NCBI GenBank assembly: GCA_949825025.1
Contig: OX463778.1
Coordinates: 49,810,829-49,874,828, forward strand
Reading direction: 5' to 3'
Source: Siphlonurus alternatus
Lineage: Eukaryota; Arthropoda; Insecta; Ephemeroptera; Siphlonuridae
DNA: 64,000 bases
The first letter of the stretch is position 1; every line of letters begins with the position of its first letter. The notes under the pieces are model-generated. The model was not told the origin of the DNA, searched no databases, and was given only the letters and a program-made list of their open reading frames with translations. Shown here one piece after another: positions 37,180 to 49,439 of the stretch. The position numbers were made by a program, and so were the translations under genes.

Positions 37180-39509
37180 ACAAGACACTCATCGATATTT
37201 TGAGAATACCAAATATTTAAATGAAATTATGATTTTTTTTTTTAAATACATCCTTAAAACTTTACATAAAAAAAAAAAAGAAAAGGAAAACTGAAGTATT
37301 CTAGGTAATATTAATATACATTATACTGATTATTCAGCTCTCAGATATCATATTAAGTAAGATTTTATAGTAAGAACTTGAATATGAACGCTGATAAGAT
37401 ATCATTATTTGCAAACATTACAGAATAGCTATCGAAATTTGACGAACAATGTTTTAGTAATATAAATATTATAATCTTCTGTAGTACACAAAGTATTAAA
37501 TATTCCCATGCAAGCTGAAACTGATAGTTTATTATTTATTTTTGTCTCAATATAATCTGCTTATGGCGAGAAAAAAATAATTACTAAGAAAATCTTTGAT
37601 CAAACACTTTCTAAGAAAATTCATTTCACTTTAGTCTTGATGAAACAATAGATGTTGAAATTACAAGAAATTTACAAAGGCTTCTTAAGCTTCATTTCTA
37701 GGAAGAACATCAGCTGCATCCATACTATCAATCAAACCACGTCAAAGCCATCTCGTTTTTGTTCTCCTTACAATCTTGGATATCAATCGGTATAACAAAT
37801 TATTTTTAATATAGATAAAATATCAATAATTTCCTTCATATTAATGACATAAAAAGAAAATTTTGAAAGATTTGGACCACAAAAAAATATAATACTTTTA
37901 TTTTTTCATGTGCATGTGTTATTATTATTATTGGAATTTGAGTGTAAAAATTCACAAATCATAGACTTAATTCGTTTCTTATAGCAAAATGGTTATGACG
38001 TCATGAATAAATTAATAATTGATACAAACCTGGGTCTCAGAAGACGAAAAAAAAAATCAAAGTTCGTTTATTCACCTTGCAGATTGTTAATTTTTTAAAA
38101 CTTTTATATAATTTATGCATTTTTTATTAAAGTTGAAAACTTTATATAAAGTAGCAAAGTACATAAATTTGCAATACATCTTCAATTATTCCAAGCTCAT
38201 TTAATTACACGACCTCATCATAAATATTATAAATTGGAAGGTCAAATTTTTACACACATTTTATTAATGATTACATTACATAAAATCGATTCAATTTTTT
38301 TTTTATGTTTTCTTATTTTCCACACTTTGGTATTCTTTTATAATAAACTGTACATTTGTTTACTAACTTCTAAAACCGTAAACTAATTAATTAACATTTT
38401 AATAAAATGTATTTAATATTCTTCAAGTATATATGGCACCTGAAAATCGTCTCATTATTATTACGTATTTCAAGACTTTCAAGTATTCACGTTTACAAAT
38501 AAATACAAGGATTGATGTTAAGGCTTAAGGGCTATTTTTATATATTAAAGTATGATAAGTTCACCGTTATCTTGTACAACGTGACGTCATTGTTGCACGG
38601 GGTGAATGACCCGAGTGCAGTCTGCATGCCACTCTGAATGCACTTCTTCTCTTCTGCAGCACCACGTCATTACTGCAACAAACTTCTCACACAAATTTTT
38701 ATCTATTTCAAATTCATCGTGTTTCGATTACATAAAACAACTAGCACAACTTTTTATTTATATATGTAACTTATAAAATTTATGTAAATAATATATTAGT
38801 TTGTTGTGACTGTATCTTGTTTTTATCATTTTAAAAATAGTAATAAATGTCTGAGTACATAACTATTGTAAAAGAAAAAAAAATAAAGTTAAATTTAACA
38901 TTGTTTATTGTTGGCTTTTACTATAAAAATATTATCTAAACATTCAACATTATTTGTATGATTGGGTGTCAAAAGATGATTTTTAGTACCGTTGATTCAG
39001 CGTACTTCTAAAAAAATATATAAAATCAATATGATATTGTTTATTACGTTGAAAAGTTGTAAAAAAATGTTTAGCCACATTAAAGTTGCCTGATTGTTGT
39101 AAAAAAAATATATGACTAATAATATACGATTTTGAATTCATAGGTAATTTTTGTTTCTCTATCTTAAAATTTCAAAAAAATGACTCATAAAAATGGTTAT
39201 GTCAGCCAAAGCTCCTCGCATCTAACGCGGAGAGTTTAATTTAAAAATCATCGCCAACCCGGTTTCCATGCATGACGTGATAGGCCGCCTTTTTACCCCA
39301 ATTTTGAACTGCTCAGCGACGTCGTCAAAAAATATTTAAAGGAATTTATTGGGTAATGCGAAAACGCTACTTTGTAAATGTTTGAGTTATGTAACGGTTT
39401 AACAAATTCATTTCTTAAACCAGTGCTGTGTTATTTTGATTTAATGAAAGGTTGAAAATAAACTATTATTATGGTTTCCTTTAATTTGAAGTATAACAAC
39501 AACTACAAT

Positions 39510-39510
<1 letters not shown>
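37180..39510. other. AT-rich intergenic stretch with two CRE sites
   Basis: Perfect TGACGTCA sites lie at 37996-38003 and 38582-38589; the second begins a GC-richer 100-bp patch. Another GC-richer patch (39200-39330) contains TGACGTGA and ATCGCCAACCCGG, similar to a motif in the 12195-12440 islet. No gene is seen. Confidence 0.4.

Positions 39511-39512
<2 letters not shown>

Positions 39513-39561
<49 letters not shown>
39513..39561. repeat. A49 homopolymer
   Basis: 49 consecutive A residues with no retrotransposon body that I can recognise immediately upstream. It may be a microsatellite or the tail of an old retroposed sequence; the length may be affected by sequencing slippage. Confidence 0.95.
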
Positions 39562-39566
<5 letters not shown>

Positions 39567-40419
39567 ATGCATCCATACAAAGAAAACTAAAAATATACAA
39601 TTCCTTTACAAAACAAACAAAAAAAAGTTTCCTAGTAATATACATAAATATTTATAAAAAAATATGTTATAAATATAAAACAAAAATACACATTTTTTGT
39701 TTTTGTAAGCAACTTTTATTTGTATAATTCTTTTTTAAGTCTTTCAAATTTCATCTTACACAATTTATTTTATTTCATTCAAGTTACAAAAACTGTACAA
39801 TTCAATAATTTTACAGACATTAAATTGAATAAAGTTAACAATAATAAAAAATGCATTTTACACTAATATGGTGTTTGTTGCGTTGATTGCTGAAAATTAT
39901 TACAAACACTGCAGATTTCATGTGAAATGTTTAAGCCACCAGTTGAAAGCTTATAATGCGAAGAACGACGGTATCTCAGTTTACTGGTGTGGAGAGGTAA
40001 TATGAATAATTCATTTCCGCAGTTTCAAACTGTTTAATAGAACATATTGTGGGGTTCTCCACCACCAACAACAAGACGACGCAGCATGCAGGAAGTACCT
40101 CAAGAAAAGCTGCAAATTGTGAAGGAAGTTGCTGCTAAATGGGACATTTAAATTGATACATATTTAATTACGCAACTATTTATATTTTAATAAATTTATA
40201 TATAAAATTATCAACTTCTTCTAATACTTGTGTTGATAAAAAAAAATAAATGTTATAATAATATGTTTTTAATTTTTATCATAAAATTTGTTGTAGAAAA
40301 TATTGTTATTTAATATAAGAAATGTATGTATTAAAAACCCATAGACAACGAGTAAGAAAGATGAAAAGAGAACTACTTGATGGTTTTACAATATTCACAA
40401 ACAGGATGGGGTGTGATAC

Positions 40420-40760
40420 TAGATAGTCCTCCTCTCTCAGACGCTCTAGTGACATAGAGAGGATAGAATGAGGGAGGGGGGTAGTAGATTTTCCTTGTGG
40501 GTTCATTATTCTACGGTATAGGAAGATAAGAGTACTTGATGGCTTTTTGAAAGAGCTCCGCATAAAAAATTGCTGATAAGCGCGGTTGATTGTCTCGGTA
40601 ATCGCGGACTGATGGCGTTCGCCGTGATAGCGACTCGATCACGCCCCGTCGCGACCCCCTTCCCCTACTTCGTTCAAGCACCAGAGCCTGGTATGGAGCA
40701 CAGCGCTCGGCGGCTTATCGGTGGCTGCCTAACATTCCGTTTCACATTGCTGCACAAACA
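40420..40760. promoter_or_regulatory. CpG-dense islet
   Basis: CpG is unusually frequent between about 40575 and 40740. Open frames on both strands reflect composition. Noted as a candidate CpG-type promoter or enhancer upstream of the gene starting near 43.3 kb. Confidence 0.25.
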
Positions 40761-41259
40761 TTACTTTCAACCGTCTCACAATATATATCAGATAAATAAT
40801 AAATTAAAAATTATTTAAATGTGTGTTTACTATGTTTTTTTTGAAAAATATAATTTAAAAATAAATTTATATATTTAAAATTATTAAAAATTCAAAAATA
40901 ATGCACTGAAATGTTCCAAAATTTAATCCGCTTATCCAATTTTTTTTTTTATTTTTATTATTATCCAGACTAAAAATAAATATGAAGTATTTAATAGGAT
41001 TTAGAGATTACTATAAGAGACTTATAAATGCTTTGATATTTTAAAAATGTTATATTTTATATTGAAAAGGGTATTCACAATCTAATGTCAAAAATACAAA
41101 GAGTAATTATATATATATAAAAAAAAAAGATAACGTATATATTTTACTCTTATATATACTGGTCAAACTAACTTAACTTTTTTCCATATAAAATTCAATC
41201 ATGTTAAGAGGAGAGACTTTGTAGCCTCTGTATTTTATCAAGTGTTTTAGATTAGATTT

Positions 41260-43337
41260 ACTAATTAGCTTGTAATAACAGTGGATGGCGGTACCTCAGG
41301 GAGGTCAATCTCTATATCAGGAGAAGTGACTCCACCGTATGTGACATCAAAGAATCGAGTGTTGCTCCTCCATCCAATATCAACGTGTACAAAGCTGTGT
41401 GTAGATAATCGAGTGCTAGCCAATCTGCCCTCACACATCATGAGTGAGGAGCCTGCTACTGCATTCTATCGTAGATTAGGAGAGGGGAGGACCATGCAGT
41501 CTGTGTTACTGCCAAAGCATCATCTCTTCTCGTCGCACACACGATAGACGAAGAAACAGTAGACTCCCACGCTCCTCTCGACTGTTTCTCTTTACTCTGC
41601 TGCTATCTCTCTTCTGCTCTTTTAACACGCCAAGAGCACGGGGCTACTGATGCCGTCGTGCCACCCGCCCGCGCCACCGACTACAACGGTGACGTAGCTA
41701 CCCCTACAAACTCTCTCTCTCTCTTCTCTCTCTCTTATGCTATATATGTGCCACCATCACCCCTTTTCTTTTGGTCGATACACGCGGCCTAGCTAGGCCC
41801 AGCCCCGAAGGAACGCTCTACGGGATTGGTCGAAGCTCGCGCTAGCTTGGTCTGCGCGTTTGTGCATTATTAACTGTGAGCCCCGGGTCGGGCTGCTACG
41901 GTGGTGGAGCTTCTGTTTTTAACTTTATCCACTATGGCGCTAGTATAGCTCACTAGTAGCAAAAGCATCACAGAAAGGCACCTCCCTCGTTTTGCTGGTT
42001 ACCCCAGCAAGCAGCACGCGCGGCGCAGGCAGCTACATGCAGCGCCACCACGAGCGGCCTACAGCGGCGAGCACAGGCAGTGAGCAACGAGAAGGCACCA
42101 GTGAGACACGATCACGCAGCAACGGACAGTTTGCGAGGAGGACCCGTGCTCGTGGGGGAGAGTCCGAATGTTAGCCGCGGTGCCGCACGGTAAAGCAGCA
42201 CCAAATTACGATACTTGTGAGTGCAAGAAGCATCGAAACAGCGCGGCTTCTGTGTTGAGAAGCGGAGGGCTCCAGGGTGCCCATGCCGTGGGCAGCGGGG
42301 CCAACTCGCCGCCGCAGCATCACATCCGCAGCAGCCACGGCTAACTGCCTGCAAGTAGCGGGTCACACCGCCAGAGAAACGGGAGGAAATTGGCCACCAA
42401 TCAGTAGCAGGATAATACCACGTCATAATAATTGTGCATCGAAATTTAATACAATTACATGGACATTGTGAGCTTATTTATGAAAAAAAACATTAAAATA
42501 ACTTAACCAAGACTTTTAAAATTTAAAAAAAAATTAAATAATATACTTAAGTAAATAATAATAATAATACTAACTGAACTTAAATAATAATACTAATAAT
42601 AATAAACTTCTCGTTATTTTATCACCGTTGTTATTGTTGTTACTACTGTTTGTTGTTAGACAAAAAGAAAAATAAATAAAAAAATTGTTGTTATCGTAAA
42701 CTGTTTCAAGTAACACACAAAAAAATTATAAAAAACAGTGCGTCCTGTTACAATTCATTAATTGTCTTTAATTGTATAAACAAAAACAAAATCACGCTCA
42801 AGAGTATATAAATAAACAAAACAAATAACTTAATTAAAAAAATCAGCAATTCTATATACCATTAAGTGTTTTTTTTTTTTAACTATTACATTATTAATTA
42901 ATGTGCTAAGTTTGTTGGTGCAATAATAACACACATATACACACAAAAAAAGTTTGAAAATAAATCTACATTTCTACAGAATGGTGATGAGTCATTTAAG
43001 TTTGTTATTACTTGGAAAAGAATATCATTATCAACTTTGTTATCAACAACAACAACAACAACAAGACGTGAACTGTCAGCTGACTGCATCAGTTTTGAGT
43101 GGTGAAGGATTTAATACAACAACAACTCATCATTTAGGAACCCCCAGGAGTTATTTACTAGCCGATGTGCGGCGGCAATGACGGGCAATTATTCCCCACA
43201 ACGATTTCATCAGCGTGCATCATCATCAGCTGCAGTTTCTTGGTTGCCGCCTTCGCAGTTGCCACTCTCGCCGAGGTCGCAACAGCAGCAGGAGCCCTCC
43301 GCCCCCAGCTAGCCGCCCCCCCGTCGTCTCGCGGACC
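41260..43337 (+). promoter_or_regulatory. Probable promoter and 5'UTR region of the gene starting at 43338
   Basis: The largest GC-rich, CpG-rich block in the window (densest 41550-42430), with CT tracts at about 41705-41735, GCAGC/CAGCGC repeats and many E-box-like and CpG motifs. The 42440-42900 part is AT-rich and contains AAT repeats, and 43043-43065 holds a CAA repeat. CpG-rich leader DNA resumes at 43150 up to the ATG. Upstream ATGs (for example 43165) open short competing frames, so translation of the main frame may be modulated by uORFs. The transcription start cannot be placed. Confidence 0.45.
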
Positions 43338-43416
43338 ATGTCGGTCCGGCTCTCGCCCGCCCTTGCCCGCGTGCTCTCTTCTTTGCTGCTCCTGCTGTGC
43401 CTCTGCGTCCTGCCAG
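43338..43416 (+). CDS. First coding exon: signal peptide of an unidentified secreted or membrane protein
   Basis: Starting at ATG 43338 in a good Kozak context (GCGGACCATGT), the frame reads MSVRLSPALARVLSSLLLLL then CLCVLP. It ends with the first base of a Gly codon at CCAG|gttagt, a plausible donor (phase 1). This is a textbook signal peptide: a basic n-region with two Arg, a Leu/Cys/Val core of about 14 residues and a small-residue end. A phase-1 intron directly after the signal peptide is common in receptor genes, including alpha7-type nAChRs, so a neighbouring nAChR subunit is one possibility, but many secreted proteins share this. Past the donor the frame hits a stop almost at once (GTTAG), which supports a real splice site. 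No second exon was recognised before 64000. Confidence 0.6.
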
Positions 43417-43495
43417 GTTAGTTCAAACAAAAAAAAAAAAAAAAAAAATGTTGTATATTGAAGGAATCGATGTTTGTTGTTTTAAAATACAATGG

Positions 43496-43623
43496 ATGTG
43501 ATTCACGAAGGAAGATAATATTCGTGTTTCTCACATTTAGTACCAGAATAACTCAATGAAATTAAACACGGTTAGTGAAAAATCTGAACATCTTTGTGGA
43601 TAACTCCTTAGTGAATCTCACCC
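43496..43623. repeat. Degenerate hairpin, GATTCAC family
   Basis: The ends GATTCACGAAGG and CCTTAGTGAATC are inverted repeats. Internal CGTGTTTCTCACATTTAG and GGTTAGTGAAAAATCTG pair imperfectly, and GTGGATAACTCC matches the family motif. It lies 80 bp inside the presumed first intron. Confidence 0.6.
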
Positions 43624-44400
43624 TAAATTATATGTTTACATGTCATGTTATTAGCGTTCTCATCAGATAATACTAAACAATGATATCGTGTAAACGCAGT
43701 AACTTCAGATTATTATGATATTATTATTTATATTTATTATTTTTGTTAATCACTACACACAAAAGCATAAAATAGCATTTTGGATACTTCAATTCATGCA
43801 CCAATTTTTGTTTATTAATTAAGATTGTTCACAAATCAAATGTAAATTAACTGGAACGGTATACATTATCATAATCCATATTCAAGCATCACACGTATGT
43901 AAATAATATAAATAATTTACCAGCTAGCTTTATTTTGGTTCAATTTATTCATAACTGTTATTTTAATTATAAGAACTTATTCGTAAATTGAAAACTTACA
44001 TATGCTATAATGCATTATTCTAGCATAAATTATCACTACTTAATACCGTAAACTTATGTTAACAGACATCAACTTTTTTGTGTGGATTTACAAAAAAAGG
44101 CTCCAAATGTATAAGACGTATCAAACATGCAAACGATGCAAACGTAGGCTCTGCATGACGTAAAAACAAACAGAAAAGGGGATTGATGGATTTTTATCAT
44201 TCTATATATTAAACAATTTCTATGAATCTTCAAATACATAATGAAATGATGAGATAATATAGGAATTAGGGTTCAAAAAGTAATAATTATATTTTAAAAT
44301 TATTTAACGATAATAAAATTATTATTTAATATTAGAATAGAATTTCAATTTTCAATTGCACCTTACATTGTTATTCTACTGGCAATTTTTCTTTTATTTA

Positions 44401-44787
44401 TTTTTTTTTTTTTTTTACAAGGATACACCCCTAAGAGCTTAGAGCTCGCGGCGGGGTACTGGGTAGGGATAAGGTACAGAACGGATAGTGGCCACGGCCT
44501 GCATGCTTACGCGTCCCAGCATTCGCTGAGGTGAGACTGAGGAAACCGTGGAAAACCTCAGTCAGGACGGACACCTCTACTTTTTCTCAATGGACCAAAG
44601 CGATGTCCAAGGCCTGGGGAACCACACACAAGTGCATCACTGCACTGGGTGGAAAGCGAGACGGATTTACCCCAGGGAGGGAGCAGCGTATTTTTTACTT
44701 GAAACGGTCACCCATCCAAGTACTAACCACGCTCGACGTAGCCTGACTTCGGTGATCTAATGAGAACCGGTCAATGCACTGCGCCAC
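44401..44787 (-). mobile_element. Full-length 5S-rRNA-headed SINE (- strand)
   Basis: Read on the minus strand, the head (44787 to about 44697) contains TCATTAGATCACCGAAGTC and GGTTAGTACTTGGATGGG, matching 5S rRNA internal-promoter sequence (box A and box C). It is followed by an unrelated body with GGTTTTCCACGGTTTCCTC and a tail ending in T16 on the + strand (44401-44416), the poly-A of the element. Architecture, length (about 387 bp) and poly-A are those of a 5S-derived (SINE3-class) retroposon moved by a LINE. It closely matches 58525-58750, so the family was recently active. It encodes no protein. Confidence 0.85.
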
Positions 44788-44794
44788 TTCATTA

Positions 44795-44885
44795 TTAAAT
44801 AAATTAAATTAAATTCATTAATTAAATTTATTATTAAATTAATAAATTAAATTTATTAATTTATTTTAATAAATTAAATTATTTG
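44795..44885. repeat. AAATT/TTAAT simple repeat
   Basis: Imperfect AATTA/AAATT repeats with many small palindromes adjoin the 5' end of the SINE. They may have formed at, or obscured, the target-site duplication. Confidence 0.7.
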
Positions 44886-44899
44886 ATGCATGAATGACT

Positions 44900-46249
44900 T
44901 TATTTATATTTATTTTTTTTTAATCAAACCCTATTGTGTATACTGTATGAATGACTTTATAGAGCACACACAGTTATATTAATTTTTATTACAATTATGA
45001 AGTCGCGTGACGTCATAGGCATCTGTATTTAGCTGTTTTAACAAAAATATTGAACCTGAATATTTCATTAAATATTTAATTTATTTTTTTATATACATGT
45101 ATAATTGTTGCCCGGCCTTAAAATATTCTGAAATAAAATCAGAATCGTAATATATTAACTTTTTGTCCATTCTTGCAATTATAATAACAAATATTAACAA
45201 TTTTATTTCGACAACATACATTACGCCAAAATGTATACACAAATAAGTAAAAATAATAATGATACATCTCAAAATAATACTAACAATCAACAACAGCAAT
45301 AATAATCAACACAAAAAAAAAAACATCAGATTCATTTTATATTCAAGCATTAATTCTTCAGGTAAATTATTAGGTAACAAAAAATTATGTAATAAAATAA
45401 TTATTGAACTTAAAACCTTTATTATATGAAAGGGGGTAAAAAAATTACGCTATTCGCATTTTGCTTCAGATATTTCTGAATATGGGAGCTATTTTTTAAC
45501 AAATATTTTAAAAGCTGGCTGTGACTCGTGACCATAAACGTTCCATTCCCACGTCATTTATCAATAAAATAATAACAGTCTTTGACCGCAAAAAGAGGCG
45601 TGGTAGTTATAAAAACTGAAATGATGATAAAAATAAATAATACTTCCTAAAATCAGCCAATCGTGGGGGAAAAATCAGAGCAACACAATTTTGCATATAG
45701 AATTCATTCATGCAATACAGAAAATTAAGTTAAAGAGAATTATTGAACTGGTATTCATAATGTCGTAATTGTTTACATATTTAACTTAAAATATTAAAAC
45801 ACAAATAACAAAATTCATGAAGACTATATATTTATTATTATATTGAGTCTAGAAATAAACACGTATCAAATATCATCAGGTTCATAAAAACGATGGGTTT
45901 AAAAATAATAAAAACATTTATTTATATACTGCATATTTTGTTCAGTATAAATATTATCGTATTATATTACATTATATTAAACTCTTAAATGTTTTATTGT
46001 TTTTCTTGAGGAAAAATGTAAAAATATAGAGAGAAAAAATATTTACTTAGAATTTAATAAATTTGATTTTATAAGACTTCTCTGAATAATAATAATAATA
46101 TTCGTAGCTCTGGTTACACAAATTCATATCACAAAGCATTCCTTCTTCTATATTCTTGTTTTTACTTGCTAGCTGCTGCTGCTTCCTCTTAGTTCAATGA
46201 GAAAATTCCTTGTTCTTATGAAATATTCGTTCGCGTTTCACGGTTCAAG

Positions 46250-46305
<56 letters not shown>

Positions 46306-47040
46306 TCTCGTCTTATTGCTTGCGTTGCTGTTAGTTCGCCATTGTGAGAGCATTCGTCAGCAAGGGTCTCATCCTCTCAAAGGTGCACAAATCTTGAGAT
46401 ACAGTGAATTGATTTTACCACTATAATGACACAATAAATAATGAGCACCACAGAAACCGTTGTGAGCAACTTCAGTCTCGATTGTATAATTTTATTTTAA
46501 TATCAATAAATAGTTTGTATATGAAATTATTTTTAATGCTGTTATTCATGATGTAATGTAAAATTTATGAGTTAAGAGATTGAAATGGTCAGTTATAACT
46601 TATAATGAAGCATATTTTCAGAACTATGTTATTTCAAATAAGTAAACAACCAGTAACATAAAGCCATCTTATAGCATATTTTCTCCTTTCCCATGTCCCA
46701 CTCTCTTTCTCCCTTTTTCTCCATTTTTAAATATATTTTATAGAAGAAAAAGAAAAATCATTAATTGAACTAACTTTAACTGCATTAAAAAAATAAAACA
46801 TTCCCTTTTTTTTTTCTACTCTAAAGTTTGTGAACATTAAAATTTACTGATGAAAATTAATATTTTATTTACATTGATTAAAATCCATTAGTATAATTAA
46901 TTTATTATTTCAACCTTAGATATTGAAGTATATATTTAAAAGTAAAATAAAAAAAAATATCATGTAACTTTTATAAATTTATTTTTATATGCATTGCAAT
47001 AGTTGTTTGCAAAAAGTTTTACTTGGTAGCAACTTTTCTG
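44900..47040. other. AT-rich stretch, presumed intron
   Basis: Contains one perfect CRE (TGACGTCA at 45008-45015) and the CT tract at 46253-46303 with a GC-richer flank on its 3' side. Otherwise nothing is recognised. Confidence 0.45.
46253..46303. repeat. (CT)25 microsatellite
   Basis: About 51 bp of CT repeats, followed by a GC-richer 70 bp (46304-46380). Confidence 0.96.
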
Positions 47041-47049
47041 GCATCAATT

Positions 47050-47300
47050 CATAAAAGTTTTTGAAGTATTGATGCAGTATACAATATGTACACATTCAGA
47101 ACTGTATCTCAGAGGAGCGGTGGTGTGCGAGCCAATATTTACTTGACAAAGTGGATGCCAGCGGCGTGACACGCCCCACTGTGCCTGCGACCAGGGAGGG
47201 AGAGCGTTCCCACTTGAGATTTCACCGCGTACATCAATCATCTGAATTGGCCACCACTCGAAAGTGAACTGTAACCAGCAAACAAGACGACCAACTGGAC
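47050..47300. promoter_or_regulatory. GC-richer islet
   Basis: A GC-richer patch carrying an 86-codon minus-strand open frame with no domain or splice support. Interpreted as noncoding. Confidence 0.2.
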
Positions 47301-47739
47301 ACATTTGCTAAATCAATAGAACTTCTTTTGTCACAAAATATATCAACTGAAAGCTGAATGTTCAAACGTCGTACTTTACATTGAATTTTAAAATATCCAT
47401 GTTAAAATATCATAATTAAAATTTTTTTTTGTTCATTATTGGATAAATTAGTCTAATTTGAACTGTGTATATTATACTGACTACTATAACAGACTCAACT
47501 AATTTATAATTTTTATTTTACTCATAACTAAACTATGCCAACAAAATTATTATTTTTATAAATAACAATTTATAGTAAACCTAATTAAGTTTAGGTTGTA
47601 TTGTGGGGGAAAATATAATTTTGAATTATAAATTAATAACAATAATTTAAAAATACACAATCTCGTTGATATCAATATAAACAAAATATACAAAAGAGAG
47701 TATTTTTGTATTAATCTCGACGTGATAATAAATCAGAGT

Positions 47740-47990
47740 TTCACTCGCACGTGTAGAAGTAATGAGGTGTTTCGTCTGTGGTGGGTGGAGCAGACTAGGT
47801 TTCGGCTACTGCTGCTGCTGCTTGGCTAGCTAGCTACTGTCAGAGCTGCTTTGTGTTCCTCTTCCTCGGCAGCACGCAGCAAAACTGTTCTCTCGACTCA
47901 ACCTGCTCGCTCGATCGATATTACGGAGAGCAAACTACTCGCTCGCTGCTGGCTTCGTAGCATCAGAGTTGCCGGTCCAGTATCTCTCTA
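47740..47990. promoter_or_regulatory. GC-richer islet with CTG and GCTAGCTAG repeats
   Basis: Contains a short (CTG)n run near 47812, GCTAGCTAGCTA near 47824, TCGATCGATAT near 47912, and ends in a short TA repeat (about 47987-48006). A 71-codon + frame shows no family similarity. Possible intronic regulatory element. Confidence 0.2.
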
Positions 47991-48130
47991 TATATATATA
48001 TATATGCTGTTAGCTCAACTAGATGCTTGCTTGCTTACTTGCTTTCATTCCAAACCATACCAATAAAATTGGTATGCAATCATTTGACTATATATAAAAA
48101 AAAAAGTAAAAAACCACCTGATTACGATGT

Positions 48131-48204
48131 TTAATATTAAAGTAAATATTTTTTATATAAATTTTATTTAAAAAAGAAATTTATATAAATTATATTTACT
48201 TTAA
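48131..48204. repeat. AT-rich hairpin
   Basis: TTAAAGTAAATA on the left pairs with TATTTACTTTAA on the right, with TTATATAAA inside both arms; about 74 bp in all. With this composition it may be a MITE remnant or chance folding, although the arms extend beyond 25 bp. Confidence 0.45.
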
Positions 48205-48689
48205 AGAGTTGGTTTAGAATTCAACAGTTCGACTTCTTTGATTTCTTTTTTTTTTCTTTTTATATAAACAAAAAGGAAAAAAATATAATTTTCGTATATT
48301 ATCTTTAAAAAAAAATTTTCACCAATTATTTTTATTTCAATTAATAATAACATTTTCTAATTATTTTTATGATGAAAAAAGTCAGTCGAGCTTTTTTTTA
48401 ACTATTTCTTTTATTAAATTCTTTATTTTAATTATTTGTTCCCAATTATTTATTATGTATAATAATATTATCTTCTCTTCTTGAATTAAAAGTGAGTATG
48501 AAAAACATTTTTATTAAATTTAACTTGAAGTCTCTTAGATGAGTTTAACAAATAATCACACGTAAAAAAAAATTGTTTAAATGACGCGTTAATTTGACCG
48601 TATGTAAATACAATTTTTTAATTACCATGAAATAAATATGATTAGAAATTGAATTGGTGGCTGTAAACACCGTAATTATTTATAAATGA

Positions 48690-48810
48690 AGTGAGATTGC
48701 TGCTCGGACGACGCTTACTTGATTAGCGGCCTCCGGGGACCTTCCGTCACTCACTAGCGCCTCCCGCGGCTTAGTACAGACACATCTCGCCCAGCTTTCA
48801 ACAGGCTAAT
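48690..48810. promoter_or_regulatory. Short CpG-rich islet
   Basis: About 110 bp with many CpGs (GCTCGGACGACGC, CTCCCGCGGC) in AT-rich DNA. No frame of interest. Confidence 0.2.
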
Positions 48811-49367
48811 AAGTTAACCTGTCGTCTGTTGGTCACTTTCAACTTAATGTTACAATTACACGAAGAAAATGTGATCGTTACTCTAGTTAGGGTCTTCTCA
48901 AAGCCTATTCGGGTAGCGCTATTATTTTAGTCATGGAAATTAATTAAATGTGGAGTGAACTTTTTAATACGGGGAATTATTGCACTATGATGACTTCTGT
49001 GTACTTTTTATAAGCGTACGGATAGACCTTACTATAATGTAACGATTACTCTAGCTGTTTCTATAATGTAGGAATAAAATTAATTTAGAGTAAAATGGGA
49101 TTAATTTGTAAATAAGGTTTTAATTGTGTGTATTTTTTAACTTTAACAAGAAAACTACTTTGATTTTTTAATCATCATGATTTCAGTCCGTGAATTAAGC
49201 TGGAATTTAATTTTATCATTCCAGTTTTTTTACTTATGCTCTTTTTATTTTTACTTGTGCCGTTTACGTTATATTATTATCATTTGTTATTTTACTGAGG
49301 CAATTTCATTATAATAATAATAATAATAATATCTAACATAATTCTTTTTCTTTTTCTTCGTTCTAAA

Positions 49368-49436
49368 AACGCCTGCAAGATTCTTTGATTATGCAACCAG
49401 CACGACATAAGTACGCAACCGGTTGCATATGTGCCC
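49368..49436. repeat. Decayed relative of the 6778-6863 hairpin
   Basis: CGCCTGCAAGA...TTATGCAACC parallels the left arm of the earlier element (CGCCTGTAAGA...TTATGCAACC), and GGTTGCATATGTGCCCCTG is a shortened right arm. A second AACC/GGTT pair sits in the middle. Confidence 0.5.
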
Positions 49437-49439
49437 CTG

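Noticed and set aside
42954..43181. Open frame with a Gln repeat as a coding exon
   Set aside because: The (CAA)n tract lies in leader DNA; the frame overlaps the leader of the signal-peptide exon and has no supporting features.
43165..43461. Overlapping 98-codon frame starting at ATG 43165
   Set aside because: It reads through the splice donor and poly-A in a different frame; better seen as a uORF in the leader than as the protein.
44697..44787. A functional 5S rRNA gene
   Set aside because: Only part of 5S rRNA is matched, with many differences, and it continues into the SINE body and poly-A tail.
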